Below are positions 42,346-53,215 of a DNA stretch of 64,000 nt, one piece after another (position 1 is the stretch's first letter; each line of letters starts with the position of its first letter). Position numbers and translations under genes: made by a program. Source of the stretch: Imbricaverruca yamaguchii (Eukaryota > Arthropoda > Thecostraca > Neoverrucidae); contig JAOTOL010001367.1 of NCBI GenBank assembly GCA_034440575.1, positions 310,001-374,000 of the forward strand, given 5' to 3'. The notes under the pieces are model-generated. The model worked only from the letters and a program-made list of their open reading frames with translations. It did no database searches and was not told where the DNA came from.

Positions 42346-42817
42346 GACGGGCCGCCAGAACGGCAATCGGCGCATTAATGCGAGGCGAGGATGAGAATCA
42401 GTGGCGACACGCTTCGACCACGCTGGAGAGCTTAAAACGAGGCTGATGTGGAGCCTAACGAGATTACTGTGATAAATGGGCACCATTCGTGTCATAAATA
42501 CGCCAATAGCGCGATGACACTGTGAAGGGCAAAAGGCGCGATGAGACTGTGGAAGGGCAAAAGCCAGGGGAGAGATAGAGGTAGATGCATACATATAAGA
42601 CAGAGACGGAGACGAGGAGAGGAATAAGCAGGCAGATGTTAAGATCGCTTTGGCATGTAAATCTACTTTGATGTCACAGACCGTTGGGGGGGGGACAGAT
42701 GTGGCGACTTTCTATACTAGGAAGGAATGACATCATTGCCCACTCACCAGCCACTTCGCTACTCGGCGCATCCCTGGTCGACAAAAAACAATACACGACG
42801 TTCGATGTTATGCTCAC

Positions 42818-43010
42818 CTCAAACTTGCATTTGCTGCTGCCAATACTGGTGCGCTGTTTCTGCCAGAATTTCTCCGGCTTGATAATGTAGGCCGTGTACA
42901 CGTGGCCGGGGAAGTTGTCGCGCAGCACCTTCAGGATCGGCTTGATCTTCTCCCAGGTGGAATGGCGCATATCGATCACCACCGTGAAGCCCAGGTCGCG
43001 AGACTCGTCA
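42818..43010 (-). CDS. trio: trio exon 2 (SEC14 core)
   Basis: Encodes the last base of Ser60 and residues 61-124, DESRDLGFTVVIDMRHST to IGSSKCKFE, 193 nt, phase 2 in and 0 out. The acceptor is TTGGTTTCAG. The donor is TTTGAG followed by GTGAGC. GFTVVIDMR, KIKPILKVLRDNFP and IIKPEKFWQKQRT are diagnostic of the SEC14 domain in the TRIO/Kalirin family. Confidence 0.97.
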
Positions 43011-45085
43011 CTGAAACCAAGCCAGCGGTCAAAAGCGGGTCCGGCGCAGAAACGCGCACACAAAAAGGAAGTGGGTGAGTGAGTGAGCGTGAGAACAATG
43101 GGCCACGTTCCAGACGAGGGAGGGGTACAAATGGTCGCTCACCCTGGCGCGCAACTGTCGATGCCGAACCGTGTTGTTCACGTTGTTGATGGTGTTGGCA
43201 TAGGCCGTGGTACCCCGGCCGGCCACGCTACCACCGACACGAGTCAGCAACGTTACAATGTTGCTAGAAAGCAGTGCGTGCATTTCTCAAACTCGCGTTA
43301 GAGGATTTGAGAAATAGCCTCGCCTGGTGTAGTTGAATCATTCAACAAAATATATGATGTAAAAAATGCATTAAATCAAACGACACTTGCTTGCCCGACA
43401 TCATGCAGACCATAAGTCTCCTTTCCATGACACTAGCAAATCCTGGTTTCCTTACCAATCAATATTTCCGAAGTCATGGAAACGCCTTCATCAGCTAACT
43501 GGATTGGATTTCCGAATCCGGCTTAGAAAGAAGATCTCCAGAGGAAATCCGGATTTCCCAGTAGTTGGAAGCATATGGTAGCATCCACTCCGCGTCCTTT
43601 TCCTGCCTCACTCGTCGTCAGCGCCGGAGTCGTTTTTGGAAGGTTTTTGGTGAAGGGTGACCGGGTTTATAATATAATATATAAGATAATTGATAAAATA
43701 TAATATCATACATTCGCAAATAACAGCAAACCCTCTTCGAGTCTATCATGCAACGACGCAACCCACGCTGATGTGGCATACGTTTTTGGGTATCAAAGGG
43801 AAATGTCGCACGTGCGCCGCAACTGTCAGAAAATCCGGGATTTCCCACCAAATCCGGATTCGGAAATCCTACATGTAATCCTGATTTCCTCGTGAATGGT
43901 CATGGTAATGGTCCTTGTAATCCGGATTCGATTCATTGTGAAAATCCAATCCCAATTTAAATCTGCCAGGGAAACAAGGCTAATATACTATTCAATACCA
44001 TCAAATACTGGGAAAACACCATGCAAATGTCCTACCTCCCACTCAAATGTGTCACATGATACCCCAGAATTGCACACCTACAAGTGTGGTGCAAGGATTA
44101 GTTTTGGATGCATAACAGTCACCAAATCTTATCAGGGTTGGGAACATGTTGTGCAACTATGGGAAAGTGGTGCAACTATGCAGCCAGCTGAAGATATATC
44201 TGTGGGCCTGTGGCGAGCACAGAAGCCGCGTGGCCACGCACAATTGCGGCAGAAATGTGTCGCCGCAGGCACGCTGTTCACGGCGCTCGCCGGTGTGGGC
44301 CGCTTTGTGCACACGAGCTATCGCACACATTCTGAACCAGCAGGCCATAGAATGCCGGTCGCCTCAACGGCTAAGGACTCGAACCTGTACCGCGAGCAGA
44401 GGTCGGCGCAATGGCGGCGTTTGCGAGTGTCTGACGCACGAGCCGCGGACGCGGGCTCTAGCGCCGAGGACTGTAGCGCCGACTGCACCAGTACGGTATC
44501 GGCGAAGGCATCTACACAAGTAGCGTCCCATGTCAGACACCTGCCTCTACTGTATGGGAACAGCGTAAGCCCATCTGGCCGCTTGTCGTCGCCTCGGTCG
44601 AGACCCACCGGCTCCAGGATGGCAGGGATGCACTTGAGAGGTCGCGTCTCACTACGTCATTCGGGTGAATGTGACGTGGGAGACGGCCAACGCCCCCGGT
44701 CATGCAGACTGTATGCGAAAGCCTCTCCCAGAAGAAAATGTCTGACCGCACAATATATTTTCGTTACACTGACATCGGCGTAAGGCCAGGCGCACCTCTC
44801 CCCCGTCTTCCGGCTGCCCTAACCACATTACGGGAGGGCTACCGCTCGACCCGAAACAATGACGGGAGGAGCATATAGTGCCGGTCCAGGCACGTCGAAG
44901 ACAAACCGTCACGTCTTCGTCCGGGAAACGGTGGCGACTTCTGACATATTCAACAATTGTCTGGCTGCTACAACCGAAATTGTTTAATGACGCCGGGTAC
45001 AGAAACCAGAATGAAGGAATATCGGACCATTTTCAGAGCCGATTGGTTTTATGCTTCGCAGAACATGCATGTGAGTCGATCTAGA
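43011..45085. other. Intron 1-2 part A: no gene accepted
   Basis: Holds a weak inverted pair (GGATTTCCGAATCCGG at about 43504 and its complement at about 43855) and an uncharacterised 295-codon plus frame (43896-44783) in a CpG-richer stretch. That frame has no recognisable domain and no gene context. Confidence 0.45.
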
Positions 45086-46200
45086 GTCCCTCCCTCCAAT
45101 AATTTCAACTTTAACATGGGCCTCTCTGGGCGACCCACAATCGATTTCGGCTTTCCTATTGCCTCCATGAATTCCCTCCTCGTGAATTCCATAAATGAAC
45201 GCTCCTGAACCAATGGTATGGCTTGCCCCATTCAACAGCCAATGGAACGATGCTTAAAGCAAAATGAGAAACTTTATTGTCAAAATTCGTAGGCGATCTT
45301 AGGACTCATGCAATTGGGAAGATATTTTAGGTTTTATTGGCCTCAGTTTTGAACTTGTTGCACAGAGCAAACCTAGTAAACTTTGCGGAAAGTGACGGAT
45401 GATCATATTTTGACGGCATGATGGATAAACAATGGGTGTCGACTTTGTACCTACATTTTTGGTGGTTTTGACCCCTCCACTACCCCACAATATTGGCTTG
45501 AATCCACCAAATAATTTCAAATTTATCATGGCACCCATAATGAGCGTCTCCGTCGAATCGAGTTTAACCACATTAAGGGTGTCGTTATATACTTTTGAGG
45601 GAAAGTGCTCCCTTAATGTTGCCCCCCTCCCAAGTAATTTCAACTTATAACATGGGACCCTATGGAGCATGCCCCCTCCATCCCCCATCAATGTACGTCT
45701 ACCAATTGACTTCATGCATTTCCTCTTCCCCAATTAATTTTCAGTAATTAACACCCATGATCCACGTATTGGCCACCGAATATTTTCAGAAGTGCATGCA
45801 TGCCCTTGAGGTACACCGATGGCACACTTCGATCTAACAACTTGCTCTCCGTTCAATACAACCATGTAACGACTGAGGTCCAAAATTATGGATCATCCCC
45901 TACTCACGAACCTGGAGCTCGAAAGGCCCATACATCTACATTTTCTCCATTGGAGTCTATTGTAGGACCCCCTCCACCTCTCACATTCAAATCTTGTAAA
46001 ACGAGATCTTGCATTCCAAGGGTGTAGCTTTGTATACCTTTGGGAGGACACTCCCCAAATATTGGCTGTGCCCCCACCCCAATAAATCAAGCTTTTAACA
46101 TGGGACCATATGTAGCATGCCACCACCCCCAAATCCATTCAGACCCGCCGGTTGCCTTCGTGTACTGAGTCATCCCACTCATTTTCAGAACCCTAAACCC
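45085..46200. repeat. Old dispersed repeat family, CATGGGACC/AATTTTCAG type, at least four copies
   Basis: Copies near 45095, 45505, 45630 and 46080 (and 33435) share AATTTCAACTTTTAACATGG, then a GGACCctatgGAGCATGCC block, a run of CCCC words, and AATTTTCAGAAATTAACACC. Copies are about 65-80 percent similar by eye. No coding sequence or termini recognised. Confidence 0.6.
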
Positions 46201-46610
46201 ACGCCGCGCGTTCCTCCGATGCAATGACGCACCTGTTGACGGCACGGCACGCGCTCAGCACGGAGCAGCCGCCCGGGCCGGCGCGGCGCCGTCGCGTCGC
46301 ACGACGGCCGCACAAAAACCGGCCCAGCTGAACCAGCGCGCCGCCGCGGCCTGGGCGAGACGCCCTGCCCAGGGGCGATGACATCACCGGCAGGCGTCGG
46401 CCGCCGCGGCGCCGCACGTCCACCACGTCTGGCAGCACGAATCCACTACGGGTCCACTACGCGTCCACCACGCGCGCGCGCGGCGGCGGCGGGAGTGGCC
46501 GGCGGCGAGCGAAGATCGCCGGCAGATAGCGTGGCCGCCAACGAAAGGGAACGCGACGGGCGGCGAAGGTCGGCCGTGTAGTAAGCCGGCCGTCGGCTGA
46601 CGTCGAACCG
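46195..46610 (-). promoter_or_regulatory. CpG island, candidate alternative promoter and first exon of trio
   Basis: The most CG-dense block near the gene's 5' half. In sense direction an ATG at 46384 opens 50 codons (MSSPLGRASRPGRGG start, CRAVN end) that stop at AACAG|GTGCGT (exon end 46233). That donor is phase 2, exactly what exon 2 needs (AG plus T gives Ser). A transcript starting here would replace exon 1 and truncate the SEC14 N-terminus. The encoded peptide is Arg/Gly-rich and not recognisable, so this could be noncoding CpG sequence. Confidence 0.35.
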
Positions 46611-49554
46611 GAGGAACAACACGACCACGTGCGACCGGCACGATCTCGTACGCCACCAGCAATTTACACCTGGCGGCCGTATCAAACAGCTACAGCAGTT
46701 ATTTAGCTGCGAATGTAGCAGCGCATGCCTTTGCAAATGAACACCCCCGGCCAATTACGACGACGGAGCTGACGTCGGGATATTTTGCTCTATTTCCTGT
46801 GTAGAAAAAGAGCACATTAAAAAACATATTCTGGGTTAGCGTCATCTTCGGGTGTAAGAGCGACGGGGAAAATGGCACGTGGGCGATTTGCATGGGCGAG
46901 CCGAGCCACCTTCGCGGAGGTAGGTCATTAGCTGGTATAATTTTAAGGGGGTGCGTGCGAGTGCCCCCTAAGGTGGAAGACTGTTTAACCCCGAGGGGCA
47001 CCTTCGGCCGCAAACTGCAATGTGGTGCACTCGAATATCTTACAGGGAAGCCGCCTTTTTGCAGTCAGAAGCGCGCAGCTCTACAGTCAGAGGAGATGCC
47101 GCCGAAGAGTGCTAGGATTAATCCCCCGCTACTCGCTAGCAACACCCATATTCTCCTCTACAATGAAGCCGCTCATCTTAATCTCACATGCAACACATGT
47201 AAGTGGTGAAATACGAGACTTAGGCATTGGGTGCCTTTGGCCGGGCACCTGTTTGTTGTATAGCATAATATAACATTTGTATGTGTTGGAGCCAAGTGAG
47301 CACAGCCACACTGGCGGATCCAGGGAGGGGCCATTCCGGCCATCCCCGCCCCCACACGAAACGTTTAGAAGGTGGCCATGGTGTCCCCCCCCTAACCAAC
47401 CAACCAACAGAAGTAAACTAAACTAAAATGCTGTAACCTTTGCAGAGGCTAAAAATAGTATTTCGGATGAAAGAATCTTCAATTTTAAAGTTTTCTTAAT
47501 AACTGTTCGGAAGCCCAACATAGTAGACGTGGTAAACATGGTAGCATAGTAGTTTCTGACAAACATCGAGGGCGCTATACTGCTGAAGTTTTGCTTACAA
47601 CAAAAGTTCACAACATCGGATCCGCCAGTGTGTACACGTCCACGAACGTTGACGTGGCACGAGATTTTGAACGTGAATGTGAACGTTGTGTTGAACAAAA
47701 ACAAGAATCCGGCGACTTAGAAACGGTGTAGGTAAACTGGAGCCCCTACACATGCTGCCATCAATTATTATTTTAAGGAAAGGTCCCTTTACCAAATAGT
47801 GGTTGAAATCCGGTGCTTTTAAACGAGAAATAGTGAGAGGGTGGGCACCCTCCAAAGCCGTTCGACTCCTCCCCTCATGCAATTCCTAGGCAAGCCACTG
47901 GGAGAGAGGAGGGGGGGGCTGACGCCGAAAGCCGGAAGTTTCCCCACCCCCAGACCGGCGGACTAGATACGCCAGTGTACGGGCATACAGCTGCAATGTG
48001 ATTGCTGGTGAAAGAATCACACGTGTGGGGAATTCAAAACCGAAGGATCTCGCATCCTCGCCTAGGTGCCGCTTCGAAGACGGATACTTGGTGATGACGC
48101 AATTTCCCCACAGGTGCGCATTGCAAAGTCATGGGCTGTAAATCACGGGCTGTAAATCAGGAAAATCATTACAGGGGGATCGTGGAGTCACGCCAAACAC
48201 CTATATGGCGAATAGGAAATATTTCTCAACCAGCTTTTAGCAAGTGGAGAAGTCTTACCCGTTAGCTGAAGCTTCCAGGCTGGGACGACCTCGTTTCTGG
48301 CCCTGGTAAACCTTTTCCTCTCTAAAACTGACGATTATTTCTCCTGCCAAATATTTACCTGTTATTGAGGTACCCGGTTCCCATTGGTGGATGTTGTACG
48401 CAAGCAAAAATATTTGCATATTCCTTAGTCTGTCAAATACCAAAGGTTGCTACTATTGCACAAATATCCGCTTTCCCTAGCCAGCGCCCTGAATCAGCTA
48501 ATGGTTCGTGGATAGTAGATCAATCGTGGCTCGCAGATGTCTGACGGTATCGGGCACCTCAGAAATTCCACATGTTTGTAGGGCTCAGCCCTGATTTAGA
48601 GGGTCCACTATCCCAGGCAAATTATTGCAAATCCACTGCGTCTTTGCTTACACGGCTTCTCATATCGAGCTAAAACAAACCCATGCCTCAGGTTGTCACC
48701 GGGTGCAACAAGATTAATCCAACATGAGCATTTCACCTTACCACATGTGTGACGTCATCGATGGCCACACGGACAAAACGTGTGCGCTCCTCAGACTCGC
48801 AACGCCCGGACTTCGCGACCTCGGTCTACATCAGCTTACCCGCTGGTTAACAAGGGCGCAGACAATATTTTCTTAAGGGGTGCGAGACCAAAAAAAAATC
48901 AAATATGAAACCGAGAACACTTTCGGCGGGATTCGCGCGCCGAAAATGTCTGGCTTTGCGTGGTGACAATGTGATACAAATTGTTTATCTAATGTATTCT
49001 TAGTTGCTTGGGGGGCCGGTCCCCAGTGTTGGCTGCACCTTTGCTGGTAGAGTTCCCCAAACGCCTTGCTTAGAGACTCGGGCGTTACCCATGAGCAGAA
49101 GACAAAAATAAACTCCCAATTAGAACAAGTGCACAGGACTATCGATCCCCGTCTCGACCAGTCCCATTCAGTAATTGGTTGCTCAGATAGATGTGGCGTT
49201 AAGCGTTCGCGTCACCACGCACCCCTTCACTTAACGACGCTCAATTCCAACCGCCTCAGTCATCGCCGCTCAATTGCCAGGCCGATAGCGGCGTTAAACG
49301 TTCGCGTCTCCTCCAACCCGTTCGGTCAACGGCGCCGAGTTCCCCAGCCGACGCGAAGCTGACGTCTGTGCCGAGTTGCCGGGCTCGTCTATAGACACTG
49401 CCGGGCGGCAGCGAGGTGTATTCTGCGGCTCGCCGCCGGTTGGCTATTGAACCTCCGCCGGCCGACCACAGCCACCGGACACGGTCGCGGCGGCCGCCGT
49501 AGTCACACGACGTCAATTCTAGGCGCAACGGCCCCCGTGTCTGGCCAGGGCGCA
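46611..49554. other. Intron 1-2 part B: no gene seen
   Basis: About 2.9 kb of mostly unique sequence. The phrases CACACTGGCGGATCC (47310) and its partial inverse GGATCCGCCAGTGTG (47620) form an inverted pair about 300 bp apart, a possible small inverted-repeat element. No coding evidence. Confidence 0.5.
47308..47634. repeat. Candidate inverted-repeat element
   Basis: CACACTGGCGGATCC near the left end and GGATCCGCCAGTGTG near the right end are exact reverse complements of 15 bases. The interior is AT-richer. Too little to name a family. Confidence 0.5.
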
Positions 49555-49750
49555 GGCAACGGCCCATGTGTCTGTACACGGCCCATGTGTCTACCAACGG
49601 CCCATGTGTCTGCCAACGGCCCATGTGTCTGCCAACGGCCCATGTGTCTGCCAACGGCCCATGTGTCTGTACACGGCCCATGTGTCTGTACACGGCCCAT
49701 GTGTCTGTACACGGTTCATGTGTCTGTCAACGGTACATGTGCATGCCCAG
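49555..49750 (+). repeat. Minisatellite, 19-bp unit, CGGCCCATGTGTCTGCCAA
   Basis: Ten units alternating between TGCCAA, TACCAA and TGTACA ends. Confidence 0.96.
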
Positions 49751-49829
49751 AGCGCAGGCGACGGTCCATGTGCCTGTCCAGAGCGCAGGCAACGGCAGAG
49801 GCCCGCGGGTCGGCCCGATACCCCGGCCA

Positions 49830-49905
49830 GTGTTCAGCATTGTACTTCACCGTACAGCAGCGCGCCTCAGATCAGAACCGCAGATCGGGCCAGCACACCT
49901 GCAGC
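49830..49905 (-). repeat. Inverted single copy of the 73-bp unit at 50.9-51.1 kb
   Basis: Contains CAGAACCGCAGATCGGGCCA and CACCGTACAGCAGCG, the reverse complement of the units at 50880-51095. A dispersed unit present once inverted and three times in tandem. Confidence 0.8.
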
Positions 49906-50425
49906 ACACCACGGTAGCCAGCTGCTGACGCGCCTGACGGTGTGGGCGCACTGGGCATGGTGCCAGGTACTCTCATACTGATTTACATTCCATGGATACC
50001 GATGTTTTCACTTCTTAGGAGATACATTTTTATGTGCAATTTGGCATTGGGTGTGGCACATTTCCTTAATGTTGTGTATACAATGCACATGGAAGCAAAT
50101 ATGTCGACCAGCTCACGTTTGGGTCAATGCTCGTGAGTTTTGACCTGTGATCTTGATACGTTAAAGCTGAAGTTGCGATGACTGAGTACTAAGTGAGTAC
50201 TATTTCTGTATTGGCACCGTGTTTGTTCCCCAATTAGGAGAACTAGTTGCCTGAGGTGCAATCTTTGGTGACTTGATCTTTGGCAACCTCTGTTCTCTTC
50301 GGTGTGGCGAAGAACAGGAACTAGGATTCGTCTAGGAGGATGATGTAGAATATCTTGGATAAATTTAAGCTGAACCGGATCGGCAATCAATAAGTATTGG
50401 AATAGGAATAGGAATACTTCGTCGT

Positions 50426-50505
50426 TTTATGGAGCTTCTGGTTAGTTACTGTAGTTTAGGCGCGCATCGACTGCGTAGGTCATATAGCGTCAATTTATGG
50501 AGCTT
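50426..50505 (-). mobile_element. Short tail-domain element with 12-bp TSD
   Basis: Element 50438-50493, TSD TTTATGGAGCTT at 50426-50437 and 50494-50505. The variant core (GTTTAGGCGCGCATCGACTG, CATATAGCGTC end) bridges the short element and the SINE family 2 tail. Confidence 0.9.
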
Positions 50506-50577
50506 TTAAATGGGTGACATCCCGAGTGTAATGTGCTACGTTTTGACTTATTAGGATTTATGTTTCGAAATCGTGCG

Positions 50578-50657
50578 TGCGGGTATTTGATTGATTGATT
50601 ATTTGGGTTTAAGGGCGCGCCGACTACTAGGTCATTTAGCGCCCAATGCGGGTATTT
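50578..50657 (-). mobile_element. Short tail-domain element, reference copy with 11-bp TSD
   Basis: Element 50589-50646 (58 bp): (GATT)n tail, TTATTTGGGTTTAAGGGCGC, GCCGACTACTAGGTCATTTA, GCGCCCAA. TSD TGCGGGTATTT at 50578-50588 and 50647-50657. GGGCGC and GCGCCC near the two ends can pair. No RNA polymerase III boxes and no frame, so it depends on another element's machinery. Confidence 0.93.
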
Positions 50658-50875
50658 AATTTGACACCGATTTCCTTTGCCTTATATCCGACCGAAAGAC
50701 GACAGGCCGTACCAATCGTGCGAAGAACGTCATGCTGCTGAAGTTCACATCTACCACATTATGTTTGCCGCTGCAGTTTGAACATACCTCCCGGGAGGTG
50801 CTTGACACGTGTATTGCAAATGGCTCCTTACCGGTTCGTTGGGTCCATTTGTCTTCCTGGCGGCACCCATTTGTG

Positions 50876-51095
50876 AGCAAATGTGAAGTGCTCTGTAGCA
50901 CGGTGATGTGCAATGCTGGACACTGTATGGCGTGTCGGGCCGATCTGCGGTTCTGATGCGAAGTGCTCTGTTGCACGGTGATGTGCAATACCGGACGCTG
51001 GCCGGTGTGCTGGCGCGATCTGCGGTTCTGATGTGAAGCGCCCTGCTGTCCGGTGAAGTGCACTACTGGACACAGCCAGCACAGCCCGGTAGCGC
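50876..51095 (+). repeat. Three tandem copies of a 73-bp unit
   Basis: Units contain GATCTGCGGTTCTGATGTGA, AGTGCTCTGT and CACGGTGATGTGCAAT. Similarity declines towards the right. Intron 1-2. Confidence 0.88.
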
Positions 51096-52080
51096 GGCTG
51101 CAAGTGATGAGTCCGGCCGCATGCCATACCTTCGCCCATGGCGACACATTCCGATGCCGCATGTTAAATGAATTTTGCATGCCATTCAAATGAAGGCTCA
51201 CGTGGGTTCTATATTATGCACATCATCATCAGGCCAATGGTTGTCGCGGCCATCGTGGGACGTGTCAATGTAGATTAGCATTGGAGACGCGTGTGCTCGA
51301 AGCGCCACGTGGACAGACACATACGACTTCCTCCGGCTTCGCTACCGCGTCTCGCCGTGAAGAAACTAGGTTATTAGACTTGCTGGCGCTATTTTCAGCA
51401 ACAGAGCTGCGTATTTTCGACGGTAGGTGCACACCAACAATGCACACCACAACTCATTCTAAAATAGTGATGTTGGGCGGGGAAAGAGAACTCTCCGGCA
51501 TGCTTCCGACTGCGATTCGCGAAGTACAGTACAGCTTCGTTGACTACCAAAGAGCTTTCATCAGCAATCAACTGGCGTGAGAGATCGGCTATGATATCAA
51601 AACGGTATTAAAAACTAACGGCCAATTAACTTCCCAAGCGTTCGTCTGAATGCCGCTACTAGGCGTGGCAGCTCAGCTTTGTGGGGAATGTTCGGGATGC
51701 ACTCAATGCAGCATGCAGTTAGTGGTGCACATTTCCAAGCTTGAGGAGTATGAACTCCAGTCAGTGGCCATTCCCCATTGTTTCAGCAGTGCTGGGGAGG
51801 GGATCCTGGTTGGCCTTGAAGGGTGGGACCGCAGTCCTGATAGTCGGCCTCGCCAATCGAGATTCCTGGGTAGAGGCTCTGGATCTAGGTTTTGGTGGTC
51901 GAAATGTCTGCCGATATTCAATATTAAGAACACGGCATTCCAGAGTGGACTAGTCTTCTCATTAAGGATAATAGATGTTCTGTATTCATTCCTGCCTTTC
52001 AGCAAATGCATGGAATAGATCAACAGTACAGGAGATTCAAGCAGATTCAGAGATGTTTCGGCAAAATAAATACGATGCAT
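51096..52080. other. Intron 1-2 part C, no gene seen
   Basis: Unique-looking DNA. Overlapping ORFs of 100-129 codons on both strands are without recognisable similarity. Confidence 0.5.
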
Positions 52081-52084
52081 TGTG

Positions 52085-52412
52085 CAGTCCATCCAATAAA
52101 CTAGTTTCTACCAACCACAGGAGTGTAGTTTACCCAATCCATAAGCTTTTACCTACCACAGGCAGTGTAGGTAACTCAATCAATCAGCTTCTACCAGCCA
52201 CAGGTAGTGCAGTTTACCAAATCAATAAACTTCTACCCACCACGGATAGTGTAGCTTACCCAACCCATAAGCTTCTACCACCACATGTAGTGTAGTTTAC
52301 CCAATCAATAAACTTCTATCAACCACAGTTAGTGTAATCTACCGAATCAACAAGCTTCTACCAACCACAGGTAGTGTAGTTTACCCGATCAGTAAACTTC
52401 CACCCGCCACGG
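52085..52412 (+). repeat. Minisatellite, about 44-bp unit, CCACAGGTAGTGTAGTTTAC
   Basis: About seven diverged units (CCAATCAATAAACTTCTACC) ending 36 bp from the exon 1 donor. No exon sequence in the unit. Confidence 0.93.
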
Positions 52413-52448
52413 GCGGTGCCCGACGTGCGCCAGTTGTGCCGCACCCAC

Positions 52449-52628
52449 CTGGGTATCTGATACATGTACTGCATCAGCTGGCAGAGGTCGTCGTGGCCGG
52501 TGCGGTCGCGGCGCGCGCTGGCCGGGAAGCTGAGGATGGGGCCGCCGCGCGGGTCGCGCGCGCCCGTCAGCAGCGCCACGCGGTCCCGCAGCAGCGGCAT
52601 CACGTCGATGGCCCGCAGGCCGTCCATC
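52449..52628 (-). CDS. trio: trio exon 1 of this annotation (SEC14 N-terminus)
   Basis: Encodes residues 1-59 plus two bases of Ser60, MDGLRAIDVMPLLRDRVA to LMQYMYQIP, 180 nt. The acceptor is GCGCCGCAG, then G-ATG. The donor is ATACCCAG followed by GTGGGT. AIDVMPLL..RVALLTG.RD.RGGPILSFP matches the start of SEC14 in TRIO and Kalirin. A good acceptor directly before the G-ATG shows there is at least one upstream exon, coding or untranslated. Vertebrate TRIO has about 60 further residues there. Confidence 0.95.
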
Positions 52629-52960
52629 CTGCGGCGCACGAGCACAGCCGGGTCACGTCCGGGCACGGTCAGGTCACCGGCCACAGGTCACAGGTCACAG
52701 GCTGGTACAGTCAGCACGGCACAGTCAGGTCACAGGTCACAGGCTGGTACAGTCAGCACGGCACGGTCAGGTCACCGGCCACAGGTCACAGGTCACAGGT
52801 CAGCACGGCACGGTCAGGTCACAGGTCACAGGTCACAGGTCACAGGCTGGTACAGTCAGCACGGCACGGTCAGGTCACCGGCCACAGGTCACAGGTCGTA
52901 CTAGGGTCAGGCCACAGGCAGCACAGTCAGCCGCAGTGATCACAGGGATACATAGTAGAC
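52629..52960 (-). repeat. GGTCACA-rich tandem repeat upstream of exon 1 acceptor
   Basis: Plus units GGTACAGTCAGCACGGCACG with runs of GGTCACA. Sense strand is CTGTGACC and TGACCTGACC words ending directly at the acceptor. Confidence 0.9.
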
Positions 52961-53215
52961 GACAAGGTCAGGTCAGGTCACAGACACGCACACAGTCAGC
53001 ACATCAAGGTCAGGTCACAGACACGCACAGTCAGCACGACAAGGTCAGGTCACAGACACGCACAGTCAGCACATCAAGGTCAGGTCACAGACACGCACAC
53101 AGTCAGCACATCAAGGTCAGGTCACAGACACGCACAGTCAGCACAACAAGGTCAGGTCACAGACACACACAGTCAGCACGACAACGTCGGTCTCAAATGC
53201 ACCCAGTCAACATGG
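52961..53215 (+). repeat. Minisatellite, about 37-bp unit, AGGTCACAGACACGCACAGT
   Basis: Six units with CAGCACATCAAGGTC or CAGCACGACAAGGTC ends, continuous with the previous repeat. Confidence 0.93.

Noticed and set aside
43504..43870. Inverted-repeat transposon around ATCCGGATT words
   Set aside because: Only about 16 bases pair and the words also occur in direct orientation; not enough for an element.
43896..44783. 295-codon plus frame
   Set aside because: No recognisable domain, atypical composition at its start (GGTCATGGTAATGG simple words), no promoter or splice context. It may be chance in a CpG-rich stretch.
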